From PALSA-1006 sp964532405 (GTDB lineage: Bacteria; Pseudomonadota; Gammaproteobacteria; Burkholderiales; Gallionellaceae), in assembly GCA_964532405.1 (NCBI GenBank), contig CAZHIC010000011.1, forward strand, positions 1 to 64,000: a stretch of 64,000 bases of DNA, read 5' to 3'. Below, piece after piece: positions 1-7,830 of this stretch. A program made the position numbers and the translations under genes. Numbering within the stretch: position 1 is the stretch's first letter; each line of letters starts with the position of its first letter. The notes beneath the pieces are model-generated. The model saw only the letters and a program-made list of their open reading frames with translations. It was not told the DNA's origin and searched no databases.

Positions 1-50
1 ATTACAGGGGCAAGTTTACGAAGTGCAAATAATCAATTTTTAGAGGTGCC

Positions 51-416
51 CTATATCTTGTACAGCGTGGCATCCAGCATCGGCACAAGCACCAACAGGA
101 GGACTGAATACATTGCGGAAACCACGATCAGCGTGACCGCGGGCAAGATCAGGTTGTGCAGCACCGCCCAGCGACCGGCTTGTTTCCGCAAAACTGCTGC
201 CAGTTGCTGCCCCAGTATCCAGAACGCGACGAGTGCGGTGCTATACCCCAGAAAGCGCGCCACCTGTCCGGCACTGAGCTTGCTGCTGATCAAATAGGTT
301 TTGGCAAACAGCGGCATGCTGCCCAGTGCCGCCCCCAAGATGAGAGACACCACAATTACCGCCACATAGCGTCCCAACCAATTCCAATTTGTGTTCAACC
401 GGGCACTATTTGTCAT
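51..416 (-). CDS. Small integral membrane protein, function unknown
   Basis: A complete reading frame of 121 residues when started at the internal ATG at 416; the frame is open upstream to 533 but the extra 39 residues look non-coding. Three hydrophobic stretches are visible, roughly residues 14-37, 50-72 and 83-112, so an inner membrane protein with three spans is likely. I recognise no family motif. It stands alone, upstream of and codirectional with the minus-strand genes that follow, and is separated from the MoeB-like gene by a strong bidirectional hairpin. It might be a remnant of a larger transporter, but nothing in the sequence proves it. Confidence 0.55.
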   Translation of the reverse strand: MTNSARLNTNWNWLGRYVAVIVVSLILGAALGSMPLFAKTYLISSKLSAGQVARFLGYSTALVAFWILGQQLAAVLRKQAGRWAVLHNLILPAVTLIVVSAMYSVLLLVLVPMLDATLYKI

Positions 417-552
417 TTTTCTTATGTTGAGGGACGCCCGCTGTCTTGAGCTAAATCCGCTTAGTTTCTTAACAGCGATGACTTCATCGCACATGATAAT
501 ATGTTGTTTACCCGCGGTTCGGGAAATCCGCAAAGGTCGTCGTCAGACTCCT

Positions 553-598
553 AGAAAGCAAAACGCCCCACCTTCCGCAGTGGGGCGTTTTGCTTTCT
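553..598. terminator. Bidirectional rho-independent terminator
   Basis: Perfect 19-bp inverted repeat (553-571 and 580-598) with an 8-nt loop. A GC core (CGCCCCAC/GTGGGGCG) is followed by T-rich sequence inside the outer stem on both strands. It ends the minus-strand moeB/ctp group and can also stop plus-strand transcription. Confidence 0.85.
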
Positions 599-615
599 GA
601 TTTTGCAAATATGAT

Positions 616-1413
616 TTAACTGAGCGATATGGCAGTGCGCATTTGTAACGCGGAGTGACTGACGTTACGTGGCATACACACGGGGCACGAGCTATCGCGG
701 CTCAGTTTAATGCTCCTCGGCTCCATGTTTAGCGCATCTAATACTAATAATTTTCCACACAGCGTGTGAGAGGTATCAAGCAATAGCTTTAGGGCTTCGC
801 CTGCCTGTAGGCTGCCGATGATGCCAACCAACGGGGCAAACACACCCATCGCCGAACAACGAATTTCCTCCGCTTCCGCTTCTTCTGGATAGAGGCAGTT
901 ATAGCAAGGGCTGTCCTGACGGCGAAAATCGAATACGCTGATTTGCCCGGAAAAACGTATCGCGGCACCCGAAACGAGCGGCTTGTTCAGTTGTACGCAA
1001 GCGCGATTCAGGGCGTAGCGGGTGGCGAAATTGTCGCTGCAATCCAGCACCACATCGGCCTGTGCCACCAGTTCAAGCAAGCGTGCATCCGCGATGCGTT
1101 CGTTCAGCGCAATCACCTTCACTTCAGGATTGATCTCAGCCAGCGTGCTTTGCGCGGAGGCGACTTTGCTTTTGCCGATGCTGGCGGTGTGGTGGAGTAT
1201 CTGGCGCTGCAGGTTGGTGAGATCGACCGTGTCGTTGTCGCACAGGGTGACCGTGCCGATACCGCTGGAGGCCAAATACAGTGCGGCTGGGGAGCCCAAG
1301 CCGCCCGCGCCGACGATGAGCGCACGGGCATCAATTATTTTCTGCTGACCTTCAATGCCTATTTCCGGCAGCAGGATATGGCGGCTGTAGCGCAGTAATT
1401 GCTGATCGTCCAT
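616..1413 (-). CDS. MoeB/ThiF/HesA-family sulfur-carrier adenylyltransferase
   Basis: 265 residues, normal for the E1-like family that adenylates the C-terminal glycine of MoaD or ThiS so that it can receive sulfur for molybdopterin or thiamine. Visible: nucleotide-binding GAGGLG at 35-40, the N-L-Q-R-Q motif near 67-71, D-C-S-D-N at 124-128, a conserved Cys near 186 in RCSAMGV, and two zinc CxxC pairs at 170-173 and 243-246. Which carrier it serves (MoeB or ThiF) cannot be decided, since no moa or thi genes are in the window. It lies 6 bp downstream of the gene at 1420-1821 on the same strand, so the two are probably cotranscribed with the S41 protease. Confidence 0.9.
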   Translation of the reverse strand: MDDQQLLRYSRHILLPEIGIEGQQKIIDARALIVGAGGLGSPAALYLASSGIGTVTLCDNDTVDLTNLQRQILHHTASIGKSKVASAQSTLAEINPEVKVIALNERIADARLLELVAQADVVLDCSDNFATRYALNRACVQLNKPLVSGAAIRFSGQISVFDFRRQDSPCYNCLYPEEAEAEEIRCSAMGVFAPLVGIIGSLQAGEALKLLLDTSHTLCGKLLVLDALNMEPRSIKLSRDSSCPVCMPRNVSHSALQMRTAISLS

Positions 1414-1419
1414 GCGCGA

Positions 1420-1821
1420 TTATTTGTATTCGCGCAGGTCTTTGGGGGTGTCGTCATGGTTGCCATGAGGGTGATGCTCGTACACCTGCGCAAACACCTC
1501 GGACTCGTTCTTCTTGGTCGGATGTTCGGGGGTGCTCAAGTTTTGGTACTGAACATCTTCGCAGTAGTGCACCACCTGTTTGTGCATTTTGCCGAGCAAA
1601 CTTTCTTTAAAATGAAAGCCTTCCTTGGTCAGAGCACTCTCCAAACCTTCGTGGGTATAGTGTTCCAAGCTGTAATGGATGATCAGGCTGTTTGCACTAT
1701 TGCCCTTTTCAACTTTTAAATTCTCCATTCCATTCAGCAGCAAATAAGCCCGCTCCATCTGGCAAAAAGGCTTCTCGGCAAAAACCAACTCGCGTGTTTT
1801 TTGAAGTTCGAATGGATTCAT
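1420..1821 (-). CDS. Conserved hypothetical small cytoplasmic protein
   Basis: 133 residues with no signal peptide or membrane span. The middle part (about 34-75) has a beta-alpha-beta pattern like ferredoxin-like heavy-metal-associated folds, but the CxxC metal motif is missing; the two cysteines at about 20 and 86 are isolated. The C-terminus is rich in His and Asp. It begins 3 bp after the stop of the CtpA-type protease and ends 6 bp before the moeB-like gene, so all three read as one operon. No function is assigned; the fold suggestion is inference from residue pattern only. Confidence 0.6.
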   Translation of the reverse strand: MNPFELQKTRELVFAEKPFCQMERAYLLLNGMENLKVEKGNSANSLIIHYSLEHYTHEGLESALTKEGFHFKESLLGKMHKQVVHYCEDVQYQNLSTPEHPTKKNESEVFAQVYEHHPHGNHDDTPKDLREYK

Positions 1822-1824
1822 GGC

Positions 1825-3225
1825 TCACTTTCCGTGCAAGATATTCATGCCTTTCAGTAGGTTCAACGCTTGGTTCAACTGGTAATCGTTCTTCGCACCA
1901 AATTCAGAAATTTCAGGCTTAGTCGTTTCACCTTCCTTGGGCTTGGGTTGCACTTTGACGGGTTTGACGGCGATGGCATCCGTTTTGTCATCGGTCTGGC
2001 GATCATTGCTCAGGTGATGATCGAGGTCCGCTTCGCGCAAGCGGAATGTATTGTCCAGAGCCGCTGTGGCAGGGTCTTCCACGACAATATCGGGAACTAT
2101 ACCCTTGGCTTGTATCGAGCGTCCGCCCGGGGTGTAATAACGCGCCGTGGTGAGTTTGATGGCCGTGTTATTGCCCAGCGGCAGGATGGTTTGCACCGAG
2201 CCCTTGCCGAACGATTGCGTGCCCATAATGACGGCGCGCTTGTGGTCTTGCAGCGCGCCGGCCACGATCTCGGAAGCGGAGGCCGAGCCACCGTTCACCA
2301 GAACGACCATGGGCATATCCTTGTAGACCGCAGGCAGATTCTTTAGATAATCGCTGGCACCATTGCCGCGCAAGTAATTCTCCGCGCTGGCAGTGAGACG
2401 CATCTTGGCGTCTTCGGTGCGCCCTTCGGTATAAACCACTAAAGCGTCTTTCGGCAGGAACGCGGCAGACACAGCCACTGCCGCAGTGAGCAAGCCGCCC
2501 GGATCGTTGCGCAAATCGAGCACCACGCCTTTGAGGTTGCCATCGCTTTGTTTGAGCAAGGTATCGAGAGCGGTAGCCAAGTTTTCGCCGGTGTGCTCCT
2601 GAAATTGCGTGATGCGTACAAAAGCGTAGCCCGGCTCGATCAGTTTGGATTTGACGCTTTGTACTTTTATGACGGCACGAGTCACGGTGATGACCAGGGG
2701 TCTCGGCTCACTCTTGCGCACGATGGTGAGCACGATTTTGCTGCCGGGTTTGCCGCGCATACGTTTGACGGCATCGTTCAGGGCCAGTCCCTTAACCAGA
2801 GTATCGTCGAGTTTGATGATGAGGTCGCCGCTTTTGATGCCGGCGTTATAGGCCGGGGTGTCTTCGATCGGCGAGATGACCTTGACCAAGCCATCTTCCA
2901 TGCCGACCTCGATGCCGAGACCGCCGAACTCACCCTGAGTGCCGACTTGCAACTCCTTAAAGCCCTCCGCGTCGAGATACGCGGAGTGAGGGTCGAGGCC
3001 GCTCAACATGCCATTGATGGCTTCGGTGATAAGTTTCTTGTCGCTGACAGGCTCCACATAATCGCTCTTGATGCGACCGAAGACCTCGGAGAAAGCGCGC
3101 AATTCTTCAATGGGCAGCGGGGCGAGCGTGTCTTTTTCGGCGATGGCCGAGAAGTGCAGGCTGATAAACACGCCCGCGATAAGACCGACTGCAACTAATC
3201 CGAACTTTTCAATACGACGACGCAT
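1825..3225 (-). CDS. ctpA: Carboxyl-terminal processing protease (S41, CtpA/Prc type)
   Basis: 466 residues. An N-terminal hydrophobic signal/anchor (about 7-28) sends it to the periplasm. A PDZ domain spans about 95-170 and the S41 catalytic domain about 190-390. The catalytic dyad is visible as Ser316 in GGSASASEI and Lys341 in SFGKGS. In Gram-negative bacteria these enzymes trim or degrade periplasmic proteins and regulate murein hydrolases, which suits the EnvC-type activator just upstream on the same strand (31 bp away). The C-terminal tail after about 390 is low complexity, Lys/Thr/Pro rich, and is likely flexible. Confidence 0.93.
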   Translation of the reverse strand: MRRRIEKFGLVAVGLIAGVFISLHFSAIAEKDTLAPLPIEELRAFSEVFGRIKSDYVEPVSDKKLITEAINGMLSGLDPHSAYLDAEGFKELQVGTQGEFGGLGIEVGMEDGLVKVISPIEDTPAYNAGIKSGDLIIKLDDTLVKGLALNDAVKRMRGKPGSKIVLTIVRKSEPRPLVITVTRAVIKVQSVKSKLIEPGYAFVRITQFQEHTGENLATALDTLLKQSDGNLKGVVLDLRNDPGGLLTAAVAVSAAFLPKDALVVYTEGRTEDAKMRLTASAENYLRGNGASDYLKNLPAVYKDMPMVVLVNGGSASASEIVAGALQDHKRAVIMGTQSFGKGSVQTILPLGNNTAIKLTTARYYTPGGRSIQAKGIVPDIVVEDPATAALDNTFRLREADLDHHLSNDRQTDDKTDAIAVKPVKVQPKPKEGETTKPEISEFGAKNDYQLNQALNLLKGMNILHGK

Positions 3226-3256
3226 ATGAGACCTTTCGTAAATTATTCTGTTGCGC

Positions 3257-4408
3257 TTAACGGGCGACCCACTTCATGGGGTCAAGCGGGTTTCCCTCGT
3301 GGCGCAGTTCAAAGTATAAACCGAATTCCTCATTACCGCCGCTATTGCCTACTGAGGCGATGGTATCGCCGCCACGCAAGGTGTCGCCGACCTGTTTGAA
3401 CAAGGATTCATTGTTGCCGTACAAACTCATATAGCCGTGGCCGTGATCGATGATGAGCAAATTGCCGAAGCCGCGCAGCCAGTCGGCGAACACGACCCGT
3501 CCTGCGGCCACGGATTTGACGGATTGGCTGGCGGCGGCACGCAGGAACAAGCCCTTCCACAACACCGTACTGTCGGGGCGTGTGCCGCCAAATCTGTTCG
3601 CGACCTCCCCTTTTACCGGCAGTGCAAGCTTGCCCTTGAGGGAGGCGAACGGTTTGCCGTCGAAAGTGCTGTCGGGTAATTTCTCGTTGTGCGCCTGATT
3701 TTTCCCCTTGGGTTGCGCCAGCATCTTTGCGAGTTTATCGACCAGTTGCGACAAGCGATTCTCGTCGCGTTGCAAACGCCCCATCTCCCGCCGCTGTTGT
3801 TTAAGCTGCTTGGCTATCTTATTCAGAGTCTGCAAGCGCGCACGTTTATCTTTTTCCAGACTATGGCGTTGCGAGCGTTCCTCGTTTTGCAGGGCGGAGA
3901 TCTCTTGGCTTTTGTCACGCGCTTGTGCGGTCACGGTTTGGAGCTTGAGCAGGTTGCCGCGCAAGGTTTTTAACCAGACTGCGCGACTGCGCGCGATGTA
4001 GTCGTAATACTGCAATTCGCGGGTAACCCGATTGGGGTCGTGATTGTTGAGCAGCAGTTTGAGGTATTCCTGTTTACCGCCGAGATATTGCTGATAGAGC
4101 AGCTTGCCGAGCAAGGTTTGCTCGTCCTGCATGTCTTTTTCCAGCTGCCTAGATTGTTTTTGTAGTTGTGCCAGCGCATTGCTCGCCGCGCTTTGCTGTT
4201 GCGCGAGTTCGTTGAGCTTGCGGTTGCTGGTGCTGATGGCGCGCTCGGATTCGCGTAGCGCGTCGGCGGTTTCTGATTTTGACTCGTTGGTTTTTTCAAA
4301 GTCATGTTGCAGAACAGTGATGCGTTGGCGCAGATTTTCCAATTCTTCCTGCTGTGAGGCATGCGCTCCGCTATTAAAAAAGAGGCAAACAAACAGCAGC
4401 AGTAGCAA
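3257..4408 (-). CDS. envC: EnvC/NlpD-type murein hydrolase activator (degenerate M23)
   Basis: About 383 residues from a TTG start at 4408, chosen because AGGAG lies 7 nt upstream and a clean signal peptide (LLLLFVCLFFNSGAHA) follows directly. A GTG overlapping the gpmI stop (4486) is in frame and would add a repeat-encoded N-terminus. After the signal comes a long coiled coil (about 20-230) and a C-terminal LytM domain (about 265-383). The usual metal ligands are missing: the HxH position reads YFELRH and the first HxxxD is absent. This is the hallmark of EnvC-like factors that switch on amidases rather than cut peptidoglycan themselves. Likely acts at the septum together with the neighbouring protease CtpA. 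Confidence 0.85.
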   Translation of the reverse strand: MLLLLFVCLFFNSGAHASQQEELENLRQRITVLQHDFEKTNESKSETADALRESERAISTSNRKLNELAQQQSAASNALAQLQKQSRQLEKDMQDEQTLLGKLLYQQYLGGKQEYLKLLLNNHDPNRVTRELQYYDYIARSRAVWLKTLRGNLLKLQTVTAQARDKSQEISALQNEERSQRHSLEKDKRARLQTLNKIAKQLKQQRREMGRLQRDENRLSQLVDKLAKMLAQPKGKNQAHNEKLPDSTFDGKPFASLKGKLALPVKGEVANRFGGTRPDSTVLWKGLFLRAAASQSVKSVAAGRVVFADWLRGFGNLLIIDHGHGYMSLYGNNESLFKQVGDTLRGGDTIASVGNSGGNEEFGLYFELRHEGNPLDPMKWVAR

Positions 4409-4409
4409 G

Positions 4410-4449
4410 CCCTCTCTCCTAACTCTCTCCCGTAAACGGGAGAGAGGGA
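4410..4449. repeat. C-rich palindromic repeat, family A copy 1
   Basis: Contains the inverted repeat TCTCTCCCG/CGGGAGAGA around a 4-nt centre, preceded by a second CCCTCTCTCC arm. The same pattern occurs at 11139-11176 and 46691-46723. It occupies the gpmI-envC junction and provides the ribosome binding site of envC. Confidence 0.8.
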
Positions 4450-4482
4450 CGCGGACTTGCTGCGCAAAATTTATTGACGCGA

Positions 4483-6009
4483 TCACAAGATTTCGATGAG
4501 CGATTTGCCGGTCATTTCTTGCGGTTGCGGCAAACCCATCATGGCCAGCAGGGTCGGTGCGACATCCTGCAAGGCGCCCGTCGCCGCGATGGTGGCCTTG
4601 CGCCCGATGTACAGAAACGGAACGAGGTTGAGGGTGTGTGCGGTGTGCGCCTGTTTTGTGGTGCGATCCAGCATCTGTTCCGCATTGCCGTGGTCGGCCG
4701 TGATGACGATCTCGCCGCCGCATTCCAGCATGGCTTGCACCACGCGTCCGACGCAGACATCCAGCGTTTCTATCGCTTTAACGGCCGCATCCATATTGCC
4801 GCTATGCCCGACCATGTCGCCGTTAGCGTAGTTGCACAGGATGGCTTGATATTGTTTGCTGCGGATGGCGGCTTCGAGTTTGTCGGTCACCTCGGCGGCA
4901 CTCATCTCCGGTTGCAAATCGTAGGTCGCCACCCTGGGTGACGGCACGAGTATGCGGTCTTCGCCGGGGTTAGGTTGTTCGATACCGCCGTTCATGAAGT
5001 AGGTGACGTGAGCGTATTTTTCGGTCTCGGCGATGCGCAGCTGCTTCAGTCCGAGGTTACCCAGATACTCGCCCAGGCCATTGTGAATCGATGTCGGCGC
5101 ATAGGCGTTCGGCAAATGGAACTCTTCTCCATAGCTGCTCAGCGTGGTGAAATTGGCCAGCTTGGGGAAGCGCGTACGCGCAAAACCATCGAATTTCTCA
5201 TCGGTCAGGGCGCGTGTTATTTCGCGCGCACGGTCGGCGCGGAAGTTCATGAACACCACCACGTCACCATCCCGCATCACAGCTTGCTCGTTAATGATCG
5301 TAGCTTGCACGAACTCATCGTCCTCGCCGCGCGCATAGGCCAACTCCAGGCCTTCCGCAGCAGTGGCGGCGACAAATGGCGACTTGCCCTGTGTGAGCAT
5401 GTCGTAAGCGATCTGCACGCGCTCCCAGCGATTGTCTCTATCCATCGCGAAGAAGCGTCCGCAAATGGTGGCGATGCGTCCTGCGCCGAGTTCATCGCAC
5501 TTGTCCTGAAGCAGATGCAAGGATTGCGCTGCGCTGCGCGGCGGTGTATCGCGCCCGTCCAGGAAAGCATGCACGGCGATCTTTTTCAGGCCGGCGCGTG
5601 CCGCCAATTCCAACATGGCGAGAATATGTACTTCATGACTGTGTACGCCGCCGGGAGAAAGCAAACCGAGAATGTGTAAAGTCGAGCCTTGTTTTTTGGC
5701 CGCAGCCACCGCTTCGCTCAAAGCCGGGTTGGTGTAAAAGCTGCCGTCTTCGATGGCAACGTCCACTTTTGTCAGGTCCTGATAGACCACGCGGCCTGCA
5801 CCGATGTTGAGATGCCCCACTTCGGAGTTTCCCATCTGGCCGCGAGGCAGGCCGACATGCAGTTCGGAAGCATTGATCAGGGTGTGCGGATAACTACTCC
5901 ACAGCCTGTCCCAGTTGGGCTTGCGCGCCCGTGCCACGGCGTTATGGTCGGCATCTTCGCGGTAACCGAAGCCATCGAGGATGAGGAGAAGGACGGGAGT
6001 GATTTTCAT
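4483..6009 (-). CDS. gpmI: 2,3-bisphosphoglycerate-independent phosphoglycerate mutase
   Basis: 508 residues, the usual length of the family. Interconverts 3- and 2-phosphoglycerate in glycolysis and gluconeogenesis in the cytoplasm. The first metal-binding Asp is Asp12 in LILDGFG and the phosphorylated serine is Ser62 in MGNSEVGH. The second metal cluster is visible near the C-terminus as ITADHGNAEQM. The start ATG at 6009 lies just after a divergent spacer shared with the arsR gene. The stop TGA is followed by the family A repeat and envC, so the downstream cell-wall genes may be cotranscribed. Confidence 0.96.
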   Translation of the reverse strand: MKITPVLLLILDGFGYREDADHNAVARARKPNWDRLWSSYPHTLINASELHVGLPRGQMGNSEVGHLNIGAGRVVYQDLTKVDVAIEDGSFYTNPALSEAVAAAKKQGSTLHILGLLSPGGVHSHEVHILAMLELAARAGLKKIAVHAFLDGRDTPPRSAAQSLHLLQDKCDELGAGRIATICGRFFAMDRDNRWERVQIAYDMLTQGKSPFVAATAAEGLELAYARGEDDEFVQATIINEQAVMRDGDVVVFMNFRADRAREITRALTDEKFDGFARTRFPKLANFTTLSSYGEEFHLPNAYAPTSIHNGLGEYLGNLGLKQLRIAETEKYAHVTYFMNGGIEQPNPGEDRILVPSPRVATYDLQPEMSAAEVTDKLEAAIRSKQYQAILCNYANGDMVGHSGNMDAAVKAIETLDVCVGRVVQAMLECGGEIVITADHGNAEQMLDRTTKQAHTAHTLNLVPFLYIGRKATIAATGALQDVAPTLLAMMGLPQPQEMTGKSLIEIL

Positions 6010-6162
6010 GCGGATTTATCTTTCATGTCGGACTGGAGGGGCTTGCGTATCAAAATATTAGTGGTTGCTAAATTAGCGGCGACTATGCACACTACGGGCT
6101 GCGCATTTTAGCTGATTTCGGGGCGGTGTATGGCCCCGGTGAACGAAGGATAGGGCACGGAA

Positions 6163-6465
6163 ATGACAAGCAAGTTAATCGATAAAGACGAAGACATCAT
6201 GCGGGCATCGTTGGCGATCAAAGCCATCGCTCATCCTTTGCGATTGAAAATATTGTGCGTATTGGCGGGAGAAGAGTTAAGCGTGCAAGACATCGTGGAT
6301 CATGTGGGAACTTCGCAAAGCAATATCTCCCAGCATCTTGCCATTCTGCGCGACAAAGGCGTGCTGGCGACACGCAAGGATGCCAACCGGGTGTTCTATC
6401 GCATCGGCGATCCGCGCACGCTCAAATTAGTGAGCATGATGCGTGACGTGTTTTGTTCTGTTTGA
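6163..6465 (+). CDS. ArsR/SmtB-family transcriptional repressor
   Basis: 100 residues, a single winged-helix domain. The recognition helix region reads TSQSNISQHLAILRDKGVLATRK (about 50-72), typical of ArsR proteins. Cysteines are at 32 and 98. The classical metal motif ELCVCDL is absent (SVQDIVDHVG in its place), so it may sense something other than As/Cd by the classical site. It precedes an RND efflux pair and a palindrome lies in the intervening spacer, so autoregulated or operon-wide repression is likely. The inducer is unknown. Start ATG has a GAAGGA sequence about 12 nt upstream. Confidence 0.88.
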   Translation: MTSKLIDKDEDIMRASLAIKAIAHPLRLKILCVLAGEELSVQDIVDHVGTSQSNISQHLAILRDKGVLATRKDANRVFYRIGDPRTLKLVSMMRDVFCSV

Positions 6466-6579
6466 CGCGATAGTCGCGTAGGTCGGAGTGCGCCCGTTGG
6501 GCAGCCCTGCCCCGAGCAAGCCTACCTTTCCCTTAATTTTCGGCGATTCTTCTTGGGGGCGCCCCGCACATGAGACTTG

Positions 6580-6610
6580 TATAATTAGTAATATTAGTAT
6601 ATTCTAATAT
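6580..6610 (+). promoter_or_regulatory. -10 element and ArsR-like palindromic operator
   Basis: A consensus TATAAT is at 6580-6585. Six bases downstream is a perfect inverted repeat, ATATTAG-6 nt-CTAATAT, at 6591-6610. It overlaps the expected transcription start of the efflux operon, an ideal repressor position, and has the AT-rich arm style of ArsR-family operators. No good -35 box is seen. Confidence 0.65.
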
Positions 6611-6636
6611 TTATTGATTTTTAAGAGGTGAATGCA

Positions 6637-7668
6637 ATGAAAAAAGACTATCGCTGGTTGGCTACTTGCATATTTTCTTCGGTGTCTGTGTTTGCTCAGG
6701 CGGGCGAACCTTTGGCGACCGCTCCGGTGCAATTCCGTGAAGTGGCGCAAACCTACAGTGCGGAGGGGGTGGTAGAGGCTACGCGCCAATCTACTGTGTC
6801 GGCGCAGATTTCCGGGCGTGTGAAAGAAGTCAATTTCGACATCGGCGACAAGGTCAAAAAAGGCCAGGTCATTTTGCGCATCGACGAGCGCGAGGCCGAT
6901 CAGGCCCTGGCAGGAAGTCAGGCGCAGGTGCTGCAGGCGCAAGCGGCTTTGCAAAATGCCAAGTTGAACTACGAGCGTTCGCAGCAATTATTCGAGCAAA
7001 AATTTATCAGCCAGTCCGCATTGGATAAAGCGCAATCCGATTACAAGATGGCACAGGCTCAAGCGGCGGCAAGCGAAGCCGGGGCAAAACAATCGGCGCT
7101 CGCGCAGGCCTATACCTCCGTTATCGCGCCTTATGCCGGGGTGGTTTCTGCGCGCATGGTCGAGCTGGGCGAAATGGTGATGGTCGGCAAGCCGCTGATG
7201 ACGGGCTTTGATCCGTCGCAGATGCGTGTCATCGTGAATGTGCCGCAATACAAGTTGGCTGACATCGGTTCGCGCCCAGCCGTGAAAATTGAAATTCCTT
7301 CCTTGTCGCGCTGGATCAAAGCGGCATCGGTGGTGGTGCAACCTTCCGCCGATATTCGCACGCACAGCACTCAGGTAAAAATATCGTTGCCGGAAAACGA
7401 ATCCGGCTTGTATCCCGGCATGTTTGTGCGGGCGCATTTTGTGGTTGGCAAAGCCAGCAAATTGCTGATTCCGTCCAGTGCCGTGGTGCGTCGCAGCGAG
7501 GTGGTGGCGGTGTATGTGGTGGATGAAAAAGGTGCGGTCAATTTGCGCCAGATTCGTGTCAGCGAGGCGGCAGGTGAGAATGAAGTCGAGGTGCTGTCCG
7601 GTTTAACCCAGGGCGAGCGCGTTGCGGTCGATGCGGTCAAGGCCGGCATGTCTTTTAAGGCTAAATAA
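6637..7668 (+). CDS. RND efflux periplasmic adaptor (membrane fusion protein)
   Basis: 343 residues from ATG 6637, chosen because AGAGGTG lies just upstream (a GTG at 6628 is also in frame). A signal peptide covers about the first 20 residues. The order is beta-barrel/lipoyl half (VSAQISGRVKEVNFDIGDKVKKGQ), coiled-coil hairpin (about 85-150), second lipoyl half, then beta-barrel and membrane-proximal domain. It links the RND pump encoded next to an outer membrane channel, which is not in this operon and must come from elsewhere. Probably controlled by the ArsR protein upstream. Confidence 0.92.
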   Translation: MKKDYRWLATCIFSSVSVFAQAGEPLATAPVQFREVAQTYSAEGVVEATRQSTVSAQISGRVKEVNFDIGDKVKKGQVILRIDEREADQALAGSQAQVLQAQAALQNAKLNYERSQQLFEQKFISQSALDKAQSDYKMAQAQAAASEAGAKQSALAQAYTSVIAPYAGVVSARMVELGEMVMVGKPLMTGFDPSQMRVIVNVPQYKLADIGSRPAVKIEIPSLSRWIKAASVVVQPSADIRTHSTQVKISLPENESGLYPGMFVRAHFVVGKASKLLIPSSAVVRRSEVVAVYVVDEKGAVNLRQIRVSEAAGENEVEVLSGLTQGERVAVDAVKAGMSFKAK

Positions 7669-7685
7669 TTCTTTAGTAGGAACAT

Positions 7686-7786
7686 CCCCTCCCTCATGCA
7701 GGGGGAGGGCTAGGGTGGGGGAAGAAACGTGGCTAATTCAACGAATTCACCCCCATCCTAACCTTCCCCCTGCATGAGGGGAAGGG
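7686..7786. repeat. C-rich palindromic repeat, family B copy 1 (inverted pair)
   Basis: Two half units in opposite orientation, about 36 bp each (7686-7721 and 7750-7786). Each carries a CCCCCTG..CAGGGGG type stem and a CCTAACC/GGCTAGGG arm. It fills the space between the adaptor and pump genes. Related copies are at 32727-32860, 47214-47286 and 48616-48710. Confidence 0.85.
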
Positions 7787-7830
7787 ACTGTTCAGTTAAA
7801 AACATATACGTTATCAAACGAGGTGATGTG

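Noticed and set aside
3257..4408. Active peptidoglycan endopeptidase (M23)
   Set aside because: The zinc ligands of catalytic M23 enzymes are missing; it is better read as an amidase activator.
7686..7786. CRISPR array, because of repeated C-rich units
   Set aside because: Only two inverted half units, no regular spacers, no cas genes; they match dispersed palindromic repeats.
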